Shown: one piece after another, positions 27,682-36,029 of the stretch
How positions within the stretch are numbered: position 1 is the stretch's first letter
How the letters are laid out: the number at the start of each line of letters is the position of its first letter
The notes under the pieces: generated by a model
Seen by the model: the letters and a program-made list of their open reading frames with translations, nothing else
Database searches by the model: none
What the model was told of the DNA's origin: nothing
Translations under genes and position numbers: made by a program
Assembly: GCF_002099195.1 (NCBI RefSeq)
Contig: NZ_NBYX01000001.1
Span: 558,168-622,167, forward strand
Origin: Burkholderia puraquae
GTDB lineage: Bacteria > Pseudomonadota > Gammaproteobacteria > Burkholderiales > Burkholderiaceae
DNA length: 64,000 nt
Direction of reading: 5' to 3'

Positions 27682-28872
27682 TTACCCGAGCGGCACGACG
27701 CTCCCGAGCAGAATCCGCACGAGCGTCGCCTGGCGCGTGACGCCCGTCTTCGAGAAGATCGCGCGCAGGTGCGTGCGCGCCGTGTTCTTGCTGATCCCCG
27801 ATTCCTCCGCTGCCTCCTCGAGCGTCAGCCCGTTCGTCAGCAGCAGCGCGAGCGACGTCTCGGCGGGCGTCAGGTCGAACAGCTTGCGGATGATTTCCTG
27901 CGCGCCCTGCGGCTTGCGGTCGGGATCGCGCAGGAACAGCGTGACGGCCGGCCGCCGCTTGTTGTCCTCCGACCAATCGGACAGCAGCACCGTGCGCACC
28001 AGCAGCCCGAGGCGCGGCTTGTCGAAGCTGCGCGTGATCGGCATCGCCTCGACGGTCGCTGCGGCCGTGCCGTGGTGTCCCATCACCGCGTGGCGGATCA
28101 GCCGCTTCAGCGTGCGGTTCTCCTGCGCGTCGGTCGCCTCGATCGTGCCGCGCGCAATCGTCAGGCCGTTGTTCTGCTTGAGGATCTCGTCGGCGACGCT
28201 GTTCAGGTCGATGATCGTGCCGTTCTCGTCGAGCGTGATCGTGCCGATCTGCATCCGGTTGATCGCGTTCGCATAGATCGACCGTTCGACCTCGGCCGTG
28301 TCGAGCCGCGAATGCAGCTCGACCGCGCGCTTCAGGTGCGGCAGCAGCAGCGCGCAGATCGCCTTGTCGCGCGCGGAGAACTGCTTCGACGCATGATTGC
28401 GGCACACGCGGAAGCGGCACTCGACGCCCGACGACGTGCGCAGGTCGGCGCCGAGGATATAGCGCACGTCCTGCGGCTTCAGGAACTGCTTGTACAGCTC
28501 GCTCGACAGCCAGCCCGTGTCGCCGAACACGTCGTCGACCGTGACCACGCGATCGGCCGGCAGGCCGACGAACGGGTCGAGCGAATAGTAGTAGTTGTTG
28601 TACGACGCCTCGCCGTCGCCCGGAACCACCGGGCCGAATTCCGACGCGTGCACGGACAGCGGCGCGCGGCGGTCGCTCGCGGCCGCGCGCAGGATCAGCG
28701 TCACGTAGTTCGCCTGCAGCCAGCGCCGGACCAGTTCGAGCGCACCGGCCCACGGCGGCGTTTCCAGCGGCCCCTGGTAGATGCGCGCCATCAGCTCGCT
28801 GAAATCCGCGACGCCGATGTCGGCCTCGTCACTGGTTGCCTGGCTCTCTTGCGGAGCCCATCTCGTCTCCAT
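27682..28872 (-). CDS. LuxR-type transcriptional regulator
   Basis: A regulator of about 396 residues with a C-terminal LuxR/FixJ helix-turn-helix (LTPAETSLALLLTNGLTLEEAA in part, then NTARTHLRAIFSKTG). The N-terminal half (about 15-190) is sensor-like and resembles the ligand-binding modules of Burkholderia LuxR solos without an autoinducer-synthase partner. A PAS-like middle part (about 210-310) contains LDENGTIIDLNSVADEIL. I chose ATG 28872 (METRWAPQ); ATG 28899 is nearly as good. Targets are unknown; the convergent thiolase and the divergent hydrolase-ribBA pair are the obvious candidates. Confidence 0.85.
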   Translation of the reverse strand: METRWAPQESQATSDEADIGVADFSELMARIYQGPLETPPWAGALELVRRWLQANYVTLILRAAASDRRAPLSVHASEFGPVVPGDGEASYNNYYYSLDPFVGLPADRVVTVDDVFGDTGWLSSELYKQFLKPQDVRYILGADLRTSSGVECRFRVCRNHASKQFSARDKAICALLLPHLKRAVELHSRLDTAEVERSIYANAINRMQIGTITLDENGTIIDLNSVADEILKQNNGLTIARGTIEATDAQENRTLKRLIRHAVMGHHGTAAATVEAMPITRSFDKPRLGLLVRTVLLSDWSEDNKRRPAVTLFLRDPDRKPQGAQEIIRKLFDLTPAETSLALLLTNGLTLEEAAEESGISKNTARTHLRAIFSKTGVTRQATLVRILLGSVVPLG

Positions 28873-29153
28873 CAGCACGCTCCATCCTCCATACGACATG
28901 TTTCCGGCACGACCCAACCGCGCCGCCATGATTAAGACGCGTCTAAATTCCGGCGTCATCGGGAGATTCACTGAATGGTGAGAATTGGCCATCCCGGCCA
29001 ACCAACCATCGTCCGATCGGATGATGTGGCGCCCTGCCCGCTGCGCTGGAATGCCCGTCAGGCCATGCCGGCAAGCGTCCGGCGCGGACTCAGGGAAAAC
29101 CGCGACACGGGTTTACCTGATTCAAACCGCATTCGATTCAGACAGGAGTCCCC

Positions 29154-30092
29154 ATGCCGCTCGACCCACAGGCGCAGGCGCTGCTCGCCGCGTTCGCCCA
29201 GGCACCCGCGATCGATTTCGCGCAGCTCACCGTTCCCGCGTATCGCGCGAGTCTTGCCGCCGGCGGCGCGTTCGCGCCGGGCGATGCCGTCGCCGCCGAA
29301 GAGGACTGGCAGATTCCCGCAGCGGGCCGTCAGTTGTCCGCACGGCTATATCGGCCCGCCGCCGACGGGCCGTTGCCGCTGACCGTGTTTTTCCACGGCG
29401 GCGGCTTCGTATCGTGCGGTATCGATTCGCACGCGAACCTGTGCCGCAGCCTCGCGGCCCGTGCGCGCACGCTCGTGCTGTCGGTCGACTACCGGCTTGC
29501 GCCCGAGGCGCGCTTCCCGGCCGCCGCGCACGACGCATGCGACGCCGTGCGCTGGGCCGCCGCCAGTGCGCGCGATCTCGGCGCACGCGCCGGCGCGGTG
29601 GCCGTGGCCGGCGACAGCGCCGGCGGCAATCTTGCGGCGGTCGCCGCGCTGCAGTTGCGTGGCTCGGGCATCGCGATCGCGCACCAGTTGCTGCTGTATC
29701 CGGTCGTCGATTGCGCGACCGAGCATCCGTCGTACGAAACGCTCGGCAACGGCTATTTCCTGACGGCGGACATGATGCGCTGGTTCAAGCACCACTATTT
29801 CGACGCCGGCGCCGATCGCGCATCGCCGCTTGCAAGCCCGCTCGCCGCGCCGGACGTCGCGGGCGCGGCGCCGGCGACGATCGTCAGCGCCGAATTCGAT
29901 CCGCTGCGCGACGAGGCCGAAGCGTATGCGCTGCGTCTCGCGCGGGCCGGCACGCCGGTGACGCTCGTGCGCTGGCCGGGCCAGCTTCACGGGTTCGCGA
30001 GCATGCTCGGCGCGATCGATGCGGCCGACCGCGTGCTGACCTTCGGCGCCGACGCACTGCGCCGCGCGTTCGACGCGACGGAGGCACCATGA
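29154..30092 (+). CDS. alpha/beta hydrolase of the hormone-sensitive-lipase family
   Basis: A 312-residue esterase/lipase. The oxyanion-hole motif HGGGF (about residue 80), nucleophile elbow GDSAGGN (about 157), catalytic Asp in EFDPLRDE (about 250) and catalytic His in QLHGF (about 280) are all present. It has no signal peptide and should be cytoplasmic. An AGGAG ribosome site lies before the ATG at 29154. Its stop overlaps the ribBA start by four bases, so translation of the two is coupled, an unusual pairing whose logic is not clear. Confidence 0.93.
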   Translation: MPLDPQAQALLAAFAQAPAIDFAQLTVPAYRASLAAGGAFAPGDAVAAEEDWQIPAAGRQLSARLYRPAADGPLPLTVFFHGGGFVSCGIDSHANLCRSLAARARTLVLSVDYRLAPEARFPAAAHDACDAVRWAAASARDLGARAGAVAVAGDSAGGNLAAVAALQLRGSGIAIAHQLLLYPVVDCATEHPSYETLGNGYFLTADMMRWFKHHYFDAGADRASPLASPLAAPDVAGAAPATIVSAEFDPLRDEAEAYALRLARAGTPVTLVRWPGQLHGFASMLGAIDAADRVLTFGADALRRAFDATEAP

Positions 30093-31213
30093 CGCTCGCC
30101 GGTACGCTGGAGATCGTCGACGAGCTGCGTGCGGGCCGGATGGTCCTGCTCGTCGACGAAGAGGATCGCGAGAACGAAGGCGATCTCGTGATCGCAGCCG
30201 ACCACGTGACGCCCGACGCGATCAATTTCATGGCGCGCTTCGGGCGCGGGCTGATCTGCCTGACGCTGACCGCCGAACGCTGCGAGCAGTTGCGGCTGCC
30301 GCCGATGGCCGATCGCAACGGCACGCCGTTCGGCACGGCGTTCACCGTCAGCATCGAGGCGGCCGAAGGCGTGACGACCGGCATTTCGGCGGCCGATCGC
30401 GCGCATACGATCCGCGCGGCGGTACGCGCCGGCGCCCGCCCGGACGATCTCGTCCAGCCCGGCCACGTGTTCCCGATCGCCGCGCGCCCGGGCGGCGTGC
30501 TCGTGCGCGCGGGGCACACCGAGGCCGGCTGTGATCTCGCGGCGCTCGCCGGACTCACGCCCGCATCGGTGATCTGCGAGGTGATGAACGACGACGGCAC
30601 GATGGCGCGGCTGCCGGAGCTGAAGGCATTCGCCGCACGTCACGGGTTGAAGATCGGCACGATCGCCGACCTGATCCACTACCGCCGCGAGCGCGAATCG
30701 CTCGTCGAGCGTGTCGGCGAGCGGCCGCTGCATACGCCGTGGGGACGGTTCCGCGCGATCGAGTATCGCGACACCGTGCACGGCGCGCCGCATCTCGCGC
30801 TCGTGCGCGGTAAGCCCGATCCGTCGACGCCTGTGCTGACGCGCGTGCACGAATGCCATTCGCTGCTCGACCTGCTCGATGCGGAGCCGTCCGCGCATTC
30901 GTGGCCGCTGCATGCCGCGCTGCAACGGATCGACGCGGCCGGCTGCGGGGTGGCGGTGCTGCTCGACTGCGACATGCGCGGCGACGCGATGCGGATGCCG
31001 GCCGGCCATACGCGTCGCGACGGCCGCGTGACGGGGATCGGCTCGCAGATCCTGCGCGAGCTCGGCGTGCGGCGGCTGAACGTGCTGTCGAGCCCGTTCC
31101 GGCTGCCCGCGCTGTCGGGGCACGACCTCGAGATCATGGCGTTCATTCCGCTCGGCGACGACGATCCGGAAAGCGCGCGGGGCCCGCATGCGAGCCCGCT
31201 GCGGGCTGCGTGA
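30089..31213 (+). CDS. ribB: RibBA-type protein: DHBP synthase with degenerate GTP cyclohydrolase II domain
   Basis: A 374-residue protein. The N-terminal domain (about 1-205) is 3,4-dihydroxy-2-butanone-4-phosphate synthase of riboflavin synthesis, with intact LVDEEDRENEGDL, HTEAGCDLA and CEVMNDDGTMAR motifs. The C-terminal domain (about 210-365) is related to GTP cyclohydrolase II but lacks its zinc triad. Where the active enzyme has C-x10-C-x-C, this one reads HECHSLLDLLDAEPSAHSW, with one Cys. Cyclohydrolase activity is therefore unlikely. Degenerate RibBA proteins of this kind are known in proteobacteria. It is coupled to the hydrolase by ATGA overlap. Confidence 0.92.
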   Translation: MTLAGTLEIVDELRAGRMVLLVDEEDRENEGDLVIAADHVTPDAINFMARFGRGLICLTLTAERCEQLRLPPMADRNGTPFGTAFTVSIEAAEGVTTGISAADRAHTIRAAVRAGARPDDLVQPGHVFPIAARPGGVLVRAGHTEAGCDLAALAGLTPASVICEVMNDDGTMARLPELKAFAARHGLKIGTIADLIHYRRERESLVERVGERPLHTPWGRFRAIEYRDTVHGAPHLALVRGKPDPSTPVLTRVHECHSLLDLLDAEPSAHSWPLHAALQRIDAAGCGVAVLLDCDMRGDAMRMPAGHTRRDGRVTGIGSQILRELGVRRLNVLSSPFRLPALSGHDLEIMAFIPLGDDDPESARGPHASPLRAA

Positions 31214-31251
31214 GGCGTTGACGCGGGATCGCCGGGCGTTTTCCGCTTGAC

Positions 31252-31332
31252 AGGCTATCGTTTGTTTTTCATTAATACAGCCTATAGTTTGTATTTTGAC
31301 AATACATGCCATAGACTGTATTTTCCGATGAC
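31252..31332. repeat. three tandem 27-bp imperfect repeats (hipBA operator region)
   Basis: Three direct repeats of exactly 27 bp lie end to end: 31252-31278, 31279-31305 and 31306-31332. Each has a G-C/G-CTAT or CCATAG start, a central TTTGT/CTGTA and an AT-rich tail. The second contains the palindrome GTATT-N5-AATAC. The array ends 32 bp before the hipB ATG and covers the promoter at 31296-31324, so it is the obvious HipB binding region. Confidence 0.8.
31296..31324 (+). promoter_or_regulatory. sigma-70 promoter of hipBA
   Basis: TTGACA at 31296-31301 is a perfect -35. A 17-bp spacer leads to TATTTT at 31319-31324 (four of six -10 positions). It lies inside the triple repeat, so HipB binding there would shut off its own operon. 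Confidence 0.75.
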
Positions 31333-31364
31333 AAACGATCGCCTGTCATCCTGCGGAGCGCCCG

Positions 31365-31793
31365 ATGCCCTTTCCTGTCCAGACCCTGACTCAGCTGCGT
31401 CCGATACTCGTCGGCTTCCGGAGGGCCGCGGGGCTCACGCAGGCGCAATTGGCCGCCCGCCTGGGCGTCACGCAGCAATCCTACGCGCAGCTCGAGGCCA
31501 ACCCGTCAGCGGTCAGCATCGAGCGGCTCTTCAAGGTGCTGAACACGCTCGGCGTTCACATGACGCTCGCCCAGGGCAAGCAGGACGTGTCGGCGGCATC
31601 GGCCGATCCCGAGCCCGATGCCGCGCCAGCGACGCGAAAACCGGCCGTGAGCAAACGCCACCCGGAAAAGGCGCGCGGCGCCACGGCCACAAAAGAGCCG
31701 ATCCAAACCCAAACCAGGCCCGGCGCCGCGCGCAAGCGGCCGGCGCCGGCCACCCCGGGCAAGCCGCGGGTTTCGAAACGGGAGGACTGGTGA
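31365..31793 (+). CDS. hipB: HipB-type antitoxin and repressor
   Basis: A 142-residue protein. An XRE-family helix-turn-helix fills about residues 8-65 (GLTQAQLAARLGVTQQSYAQLEAN). A long basic, Pro/Ala/Lys/Arg-rich tail (about 75-142) follows that is not seen in short HipB proteins and may help bind DNA or HipA. It would neutralise HipA and repress the operon from the triple repeat upstream. It overlaps or nearly touches hipA. Confidence 0.9.
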   Translation: MPFPVQTLTQLRPILVGFRRAAGLTQAQLAARLGVTQQSYAQLEANPSAVSIERLFKVLNTLGVHMTLAQGKQDVSAASADPEPDAAPATRKPAVSKRHPEKARGATATKEPIQTQTRPGAARKRPAPATPGKPRVSKREDW

Positions 31794-31795
31794 CG

Positions 31796-33136
31796 ATGGC
31801 CACGCGCGCCCGTCACGACCGGCTCGACCTGTGGATGAACGGCATTCCGGTCGGCTACTGGGAAGTCCGGCGCGGCGTCGAGCGTCTCGTCTACCTGCCG
31901 GCCTGGCTCGACGATCCGCAAGGGCGGCCGCTGTCGCTGTCGTTGCCCTTCACGCCCGGCAACCAGCCGCACCAGGGCGCGATCGTCGCCGATTACTTCG
32001 ACAACCTGCTGCCGGACAGCGAACCGATTCGCCGTCGCATCGCGCAGCGTTACCGGCTCCGATCGACGGCGCCGTTCGAGCTGCTCGCGTCGATCGGCCG
32101 CGATTGCGTCGGCGCGATCCAGATGCTGCCACCCGGCGAAACGCCCGTCGATCTCGAGACAATCGGCGGCGTGACGCTTGACGACGCGGCCGTCGCCGAC
32201 GTGCTGCGCCATGCGACTGCCGCGCCGCTGCCCGGCCGTGCGGAGCCGGAAGGCGACCTGCGCCTGTCGATTGCCGGCGCGCAGGAAAAGACCGCGTTGC
32301 TGCGTCAGGGAAACCGCTGGCTGCGGCCATCCGGCAGCACGCCGACGACGCACATCTTCAAGCTGCCGCTCGGGCGCGTCGGGAACATGCAGGCCGACAT
32401 GCGGACGTCCGTCGAAAACGAATGGCTGTGCTCGACGCTCGTCGCCGCATACGGCCTGCCGGTCGCGCCGTGCGAGATCGGCCGGTTCGACGACCAGAAG
32501 GCGCTGATCGTCGAGCGCTTCGACCGGCGCCCGTCGCGCGACCGCACGTGGATCCTGCGGTTGCCGCAGGAGGACATGTGCCAGGCGACCGGCACGCCGT
32601 CCGGCGCGAAATACGAATCCGACGGCGGCCCCGGCATCGACACGATCATGGGCATCCTCGCGAACTCGGCCGACGCCGCGCACGACCGGATGAATTTCTT
32701 CGTCGCGCAACTCGTGTTCTGGGTGCTGGCGGCGATCGACGGCCATGCGAAGAACTTCAGCATCGCGCACCTGCCCGGCAACGCGTACCGCAGCACGCCG
32801 CTGTACGACGTGCTGTCCGCGCATCCGATCATCGGCACGCGCCGCAACCAGCTTCCGCCGCGCCGCGCGCGGCTCGCGATGGCCGTGTGCGGGAAGAACC
32901 GGCACTACGTGATCGGCGAGATCCAGCCGCGCCACTGGATCGCGCAGGGCCGGCGTGTCGGCCTGACCGAAGACGACGTGCGCGCCGCAATGGCGGCCGT
33001 CGTCGCGCGCACCGAACCCGCGATCGCCGAAGCCGCAGCGCAGATCCCCGCGGATTTTCCGGCGGACGTGGCGGACGCGATCTTCGACGGCATGCGCCGG
33101 CAGAGCCGCAAGCTCGGGGCGGGCGATCTCGCGTGA
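31796..33136 (+). CDS. hipA: HipA-family serine/threonine kinase toxin
   Basis: A 446-residue HipA kinase. HipA toxins phosphorylate aminoacyl-tRNA synthetases and induce dormancy. The N-terminal subdomain-1 (about 10-105) is fused, so the toxin is full-length. The ATP-binding loop region SIAGAQEKTAL (about 160), the FKLPL strand (about 185) and the catalytic IDGHAKNFS motif (about 315; Asp base and Asn metal ligand) are intact, implying an active kinase. The ATG at 31796 lies 10 bases after GGAGG; a GTG at 31790 overlapping the hipB stop (GTGA) is an equally plausible start. Confidence 0.93.
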   Translation: MATRARHDRLDLWMNGIPVGYWEVRRGVERLVYLPAWLDDPQGRPLSLSLPFTPGNQPHQGAIVADYFDNLLPDSEPIRRRIAQRYRLRSTAPFELLASIGRDCVGAIQMLPPGETPVDLETIGGVTLDDAAVADVLRHATAAPLPGRAEPEGDLRLSIAGAQEKTALLRQGNRWLRPSGSTPTTHIFKLPLGRVGNMQADMRTSVENEWLCSTLVAAYGLPVAPCEIGRFDDQKALIVERFDRRPSRDRTWILRLPQEDMCQATGTPSGAKYESDGGPGIDTIMGILANSADAAHDRMNFFVAQLVFWVLAAIDGHAKNFSIAHLPGNAYRSTPLYDVLSAHPIIGTRRNQLPPRRARLAMAVCGKNRHYVIGEIQPRHWIAQGRRVGLTEDDVRAAMAAVVARTEPAIAEAAAQIPADFPADVADAIFDGMRRQSRKLGAGDLA

Positions 33137-33263
33137 CGGATCCACGGGTTGCGGCACCGGTCCGCCAGCGCCGCCCCCGCCGCGGCTCGTCCACCCGGAC
33201 GATGCGTGCCCGCGCCAGCGCCGCACAATGGTCGCCGTGCCCATTCCCGACGCCCGCCGCCAC

Positions 33264-34499
33264 ATGGATTCCGCCGACCTCACGACCGCGTTCAGCCCGC
33301 TGCAGATCGGCCCGCTGACGCTGCGCAATCGCCTGATCAAGTCCGCCACCAACGAAGGCATGACGCCGAACGGCGTGCCGTCGCGCGCGCTCGTCCGCTT
33401 TCACGAACGCATCGCGGAAGGCGGCGCCGCACTGACGACCGTCGCGTACTGCGCGATCTGCGACGACGGCCGCACGTTCGTCGACCAGGCGCGGCTCGAC
33501 GTGCCGACGGTTCGCCAGTTCCGCGCGCTGACCGACGCCGTCCATCGCCACGGCGCAGCCGCATCCGCGCAGATCACGCACGGCGGCTGCTTCACGTTCC
33601 TGCCGTCGCTGTCGACCCGACGGCCGTTGAGCGCATCGGGCGGCTTCAACAAGGTCGGCGTGATGAGCGGCCGCTTTCTGAAGCAGGCGATGACGCGCGA
33701 CCAGATGTCAGCCGTCGCCGACGAATTCACCCAGGCCGCACGCCACGCGCGCGACGCCGGCTTCGATGCGGTCGAGATCCACATGGGGCACGGCTACCTG
33801 CTCAGCCAGTTCCTGTCGCCGCTGTACAACCGTCGCCGAGATGCGTACGGCGGCGACGCGGCACGGCGCGCTGCTTTCCCGGTCGAGGTGCTGCGCCGCG
33901 TGCTCGACGCGGTGGGCCGCGATCTCGCCGTCGTCTGCAAGATCGGCGTGACCGAAGGCGTGCGCGGCGGCGGAACGGCCGACGACGCATGCGAAATCGC
34001 GCGGCGGCTCGAGGCCGAAGGCGCGCACCTGCTCGTGCTCAGCGGCGGGATGAACGTCGAATCGGTGTGGCAGCTGTTCGGCAGCCCGTTGCCCGGCGAC
34101 GCGCGCGCGAACGCCGACAACGCGATCGTGCGCGCCGCGATGGCGCTGCAGAAACTCACCGAGCCGAAGATGGGTGCATTTCGCGAGATGTATTTTCTCG
34201 AGCACTCGAAGAAGGTGCGCGCGGCCGTCAGGATGCCGCTCGCCTACCTCGGCGGCGCACGTTCGCGCGGAAACGTCGAGCTGGCGATGCGCGAAGGGTT
34301 CGACGCCGTCGCGCTCGCACGCGCGCTCGTGTTCGAACCGGGTTTCGTCAACGGGCTGCGCGACGGCCGGCTCGCGCAGTCGGGCTGCACGTCGTGCAAC
34401 CGCTGTGTCGTGTCGATGTACACGCCCGGCGGCACCACGTGCGTGCTGCGCGAGCCGAACGACCCTGCGCCGAACCGCGTGCCGGCCGCCGGCGCGTAA
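33264..34499 (+). CDS. NADH:flavin oxidoreductase (Old Yellow Enzyme family)
   Basis: A TIM-barrel FMN enzyme of about 411 residues. FMN- and substrate-binding motifs are visible: LKNR-like LRNRLIKSATNEG near the N-terminus, HGGCF near residue 97, and EIHMGHGYLLSQFLSP around 165. At the C-terminus GCTSCNRCVVSMY...TTC supplies cysteines as in the iron-sulphur 2,4-dienoyl-CoA reductase subgroup, but the NAD-binding domain of that subgroup is absent. It probably reduces activated double bonds. Start uncertain: ATG 33264 matches the domain, ATG-like GTG/ATG at 33228 would add 12 residues. Confidence 0.88.
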   Translation: MDSADLTTAFSPLQIGPLTLRNRLIKSATNEGMTPNGVPSRALVRFHERIAEGGAALTTVAYCAICDDGRTFVDQARLDVPTVRQFRALTDAVHRHGAAASAQITHGGCFTFLPSLSTRRPLSASGGFNKVGVMSGRFLKQAMTRDQMSAVADEFTQAARHARDAGFDAVEIHMGHGYLLSQFLSPLYNRRRDAYGGDAARRAAFPVEVLRRVLDAVGRDLAVVCKIGVTEGVRGGGTADDACEIARRLEAEGAHLLVLSGGMNVESVWQLFGSPLPGDARANADNAIVRAAMALQKLTEPKMGAFREMYFLEHSKKVRAAVRMPLAYLGGARSRGNVELAMREGFDAVALARALVFEPGFVNGLRDGRLAQSGCTSCNRCVVSMYTPGGTTCVLREPNDPAPNRVPAAGA

Positions 34500-34544
34500 G
34501 GCTTGACGTGTAACGCGCGACGCCTGATGGGGCGCTGGCGGCCC

Positions 34545-35672
34545 TCAGCCGGCGTCGCGCGCGTGGGCGAGCGCGGCGAGATTCCCCTCCCCGAACCCGT
34601 GGTGCCCCTTGCGCTGCACGACTTCGAAGAAGATCTCGCCGGGCCGGCGCTTGACGAAGGTCTGGAAGAACAGGCGCGGCACACCGTCGCTGCCGATCTC
34701 GCCGTCGACCAGCACCGCACGGCGGCGCAGCGCGTCGAGATCCACGCCATGCCCCGGCAGCCGCGCATCGACGTCGTCGTAATAGCGGGCCGGCGGCTCG
34801 ATGAATTCGACGCCGTTCGCACGCAGCGCATCGACGCAGGACAGGATGTCGTCGGTGGCCAGGGCGACGTGCTGCACCCCCTCGCCCGGGTGATCGGGCA
34901 GATACGCATGCATCAGCTCGGTGCGCCGCGTGCCTTCCTCGTACACCGGAATCCGCACCGCGCCGCACGGCGACACCATCACACGCGATTCCTCCGACAC
35001 ATGCCAGTGCGCGTCGATTTCGTGGATCTCGCGAAAATGCAGCAGGTCGTGGTAGAAATCCAGCCACTCCTGCATGCGCCCGGCGCCGACGGTCTGCGTG
35101 AAATGATCGACCTGCCGCAGCCCGACGCCCACGCAGTCGAGATCGGTATGCGCGGTCGCGATGTCGATCGGCCGGAAATCGATGTCGAAGATCGAGATGT
35201 CGCCGACGCCGCCCCGCTGGCCGTCGCGCCCGCGCCAGCGGTCGACGAAATAGAGGTGCGAATCGCCGATGCCCTGGATCGCCGGGATCTTCAGCTCGCC
35301 GACGCCGACTTTCTCGCCCTCGAACGCCCACGCGCCAAGCTCGATCGCCCGCTCGAACGCGCGCCGGGCGCTGGCTACGCGCAGCCCGATCGCGCACACG
35401 CCCATCCCGTACTCCTCCGCATAGCGCGCGGCGAACGAATCGGGCTCGGCGTTGATCAGGAAATGCATCTGCCCTTGCCGATAGAGCGTGACGTTCTTGC
35501 TGACATGCCGCGCGATCGCCTTGAACCCGAGTTGCTCGAAGCGCTGCGCAAGCGCTTCCGGAACGGGCGCCGCAAATTCGACGAATTCGAGGCCGGCCAT
35601 CCCGAGCGGATTGGCAGCCGGATCGGCAACGGGCGGCGTATCGCTGGACAGGGGGTGGGAATTGCCGGGCAT
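34545..35672 (-). CDS. hpd: 4-hydroxyphenylpyruvate dioxygenase
   Basis: A 375-residue HPPD that converts 4-hydroxyphenylpyruvate to homogentisate in tyrosine catabolism. Two vicinal-oxygen-chelate modules are visible. The iron ligands are His in QVDHFTQTV, His in VQHVALATDD and Glu in FFEVVQRKG; the family C-terminal GFGEGN follows. The ATG at 35672 has GGAG seven bases upstream; ATG 35690 is possible. It is divergent from an MHS transporter, with two IclR-type sites between them. The rest of the homogentisate pathway is not in the window. Confidence 0.95.
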   Translation of the reverse strand: MPGNSHPLSSDTPPVADPAANPLGMAGLEFVEFAAPVPEALAQRFEQLGFKAIARHVSKNVTLYRQGQMHFLINAEPDSFAARYAEEYGMGVCAIGLRVASARRAFERAIELGAWAFEGEKVGVGELKIPAIQGIGDSHLYFVDRWRGRDGQRGGVGDISIFDIDFRPIDIATAHTDLDCVGVGLRQVDHFTQTVGAGRMQEWLDFYHDLLHFREIHEIDAHWHVSEESRVMVSPCGAVRIPVYEEGTRRTELMHAYLPDHPGEGVQHVALATDDILSCVDALRANGVEFIEPPARYYDDVDARLPGHGVDLDALRRRAVLVDGEIGSDGVPRLFFQTFVKRRPGEIFFEVVQRKGHHGFGEGNLAALAHARDAG

Positions 35673-36029
35673 TCCAGTCTCCGGGGGCATGCGGTCGATG
35701 GGGATGGCGCCCGTCGCGTGCGGCATGCGCGGCCGGGGTGGCGACCGTGCATCCGCTCCGAACGGGCGAGTTTTCAATGCTGCCGATTTTAACCAGATCG
35801 TTCACGGCGGCACACCCTGGCCAAACGGGATATCGTCACGCCGCTTAGTGCAAACCCGAAAAACGTTCGATAATCGCACGAACTTGAACGATAATCGCGC
35901 ATTTTGTCCGATTGGCCAATTGCCGCCGTGCGGTGCGCGCCCTATTCTCCGTTCACTCATCGACTTCAATGCAGCATCGGACGCGGCGCCGCCACGATTC
36001 CACGATGCGCCGTGCCAGGAGACATCGCC
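35673..36029. promoter_or_regulatory. hpd/transporter divergent promoter region
   Basis: A 357-bp region between hpd (leftward) and the MHS transporter (rightward). It contains the pair of IclR-type operator cores at 35868-35898. The second core supplies GATAAT (35890-35895), a good -10 for rightward transcription, with a weak -35 (TTCGAT) 18 bp upstream inside the first core. I see no separate clear leftward promoter. Confidence 0.55.
35866..35898. promoter_or_regulatory. paired IclR-type operators
   Basis: The 10-bp core CGATAATCGC occurs at 35868-35877 and 35889-35898, 21 bp apart or two helical turns. The first copy reads GTTCGATAATCGCAC in full, which to my memory is the consensus bound by PcaR/PobR-type IclR regulators. 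A third copy precedes the IclR gene at 39522-39531. Confidence 0.75.
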
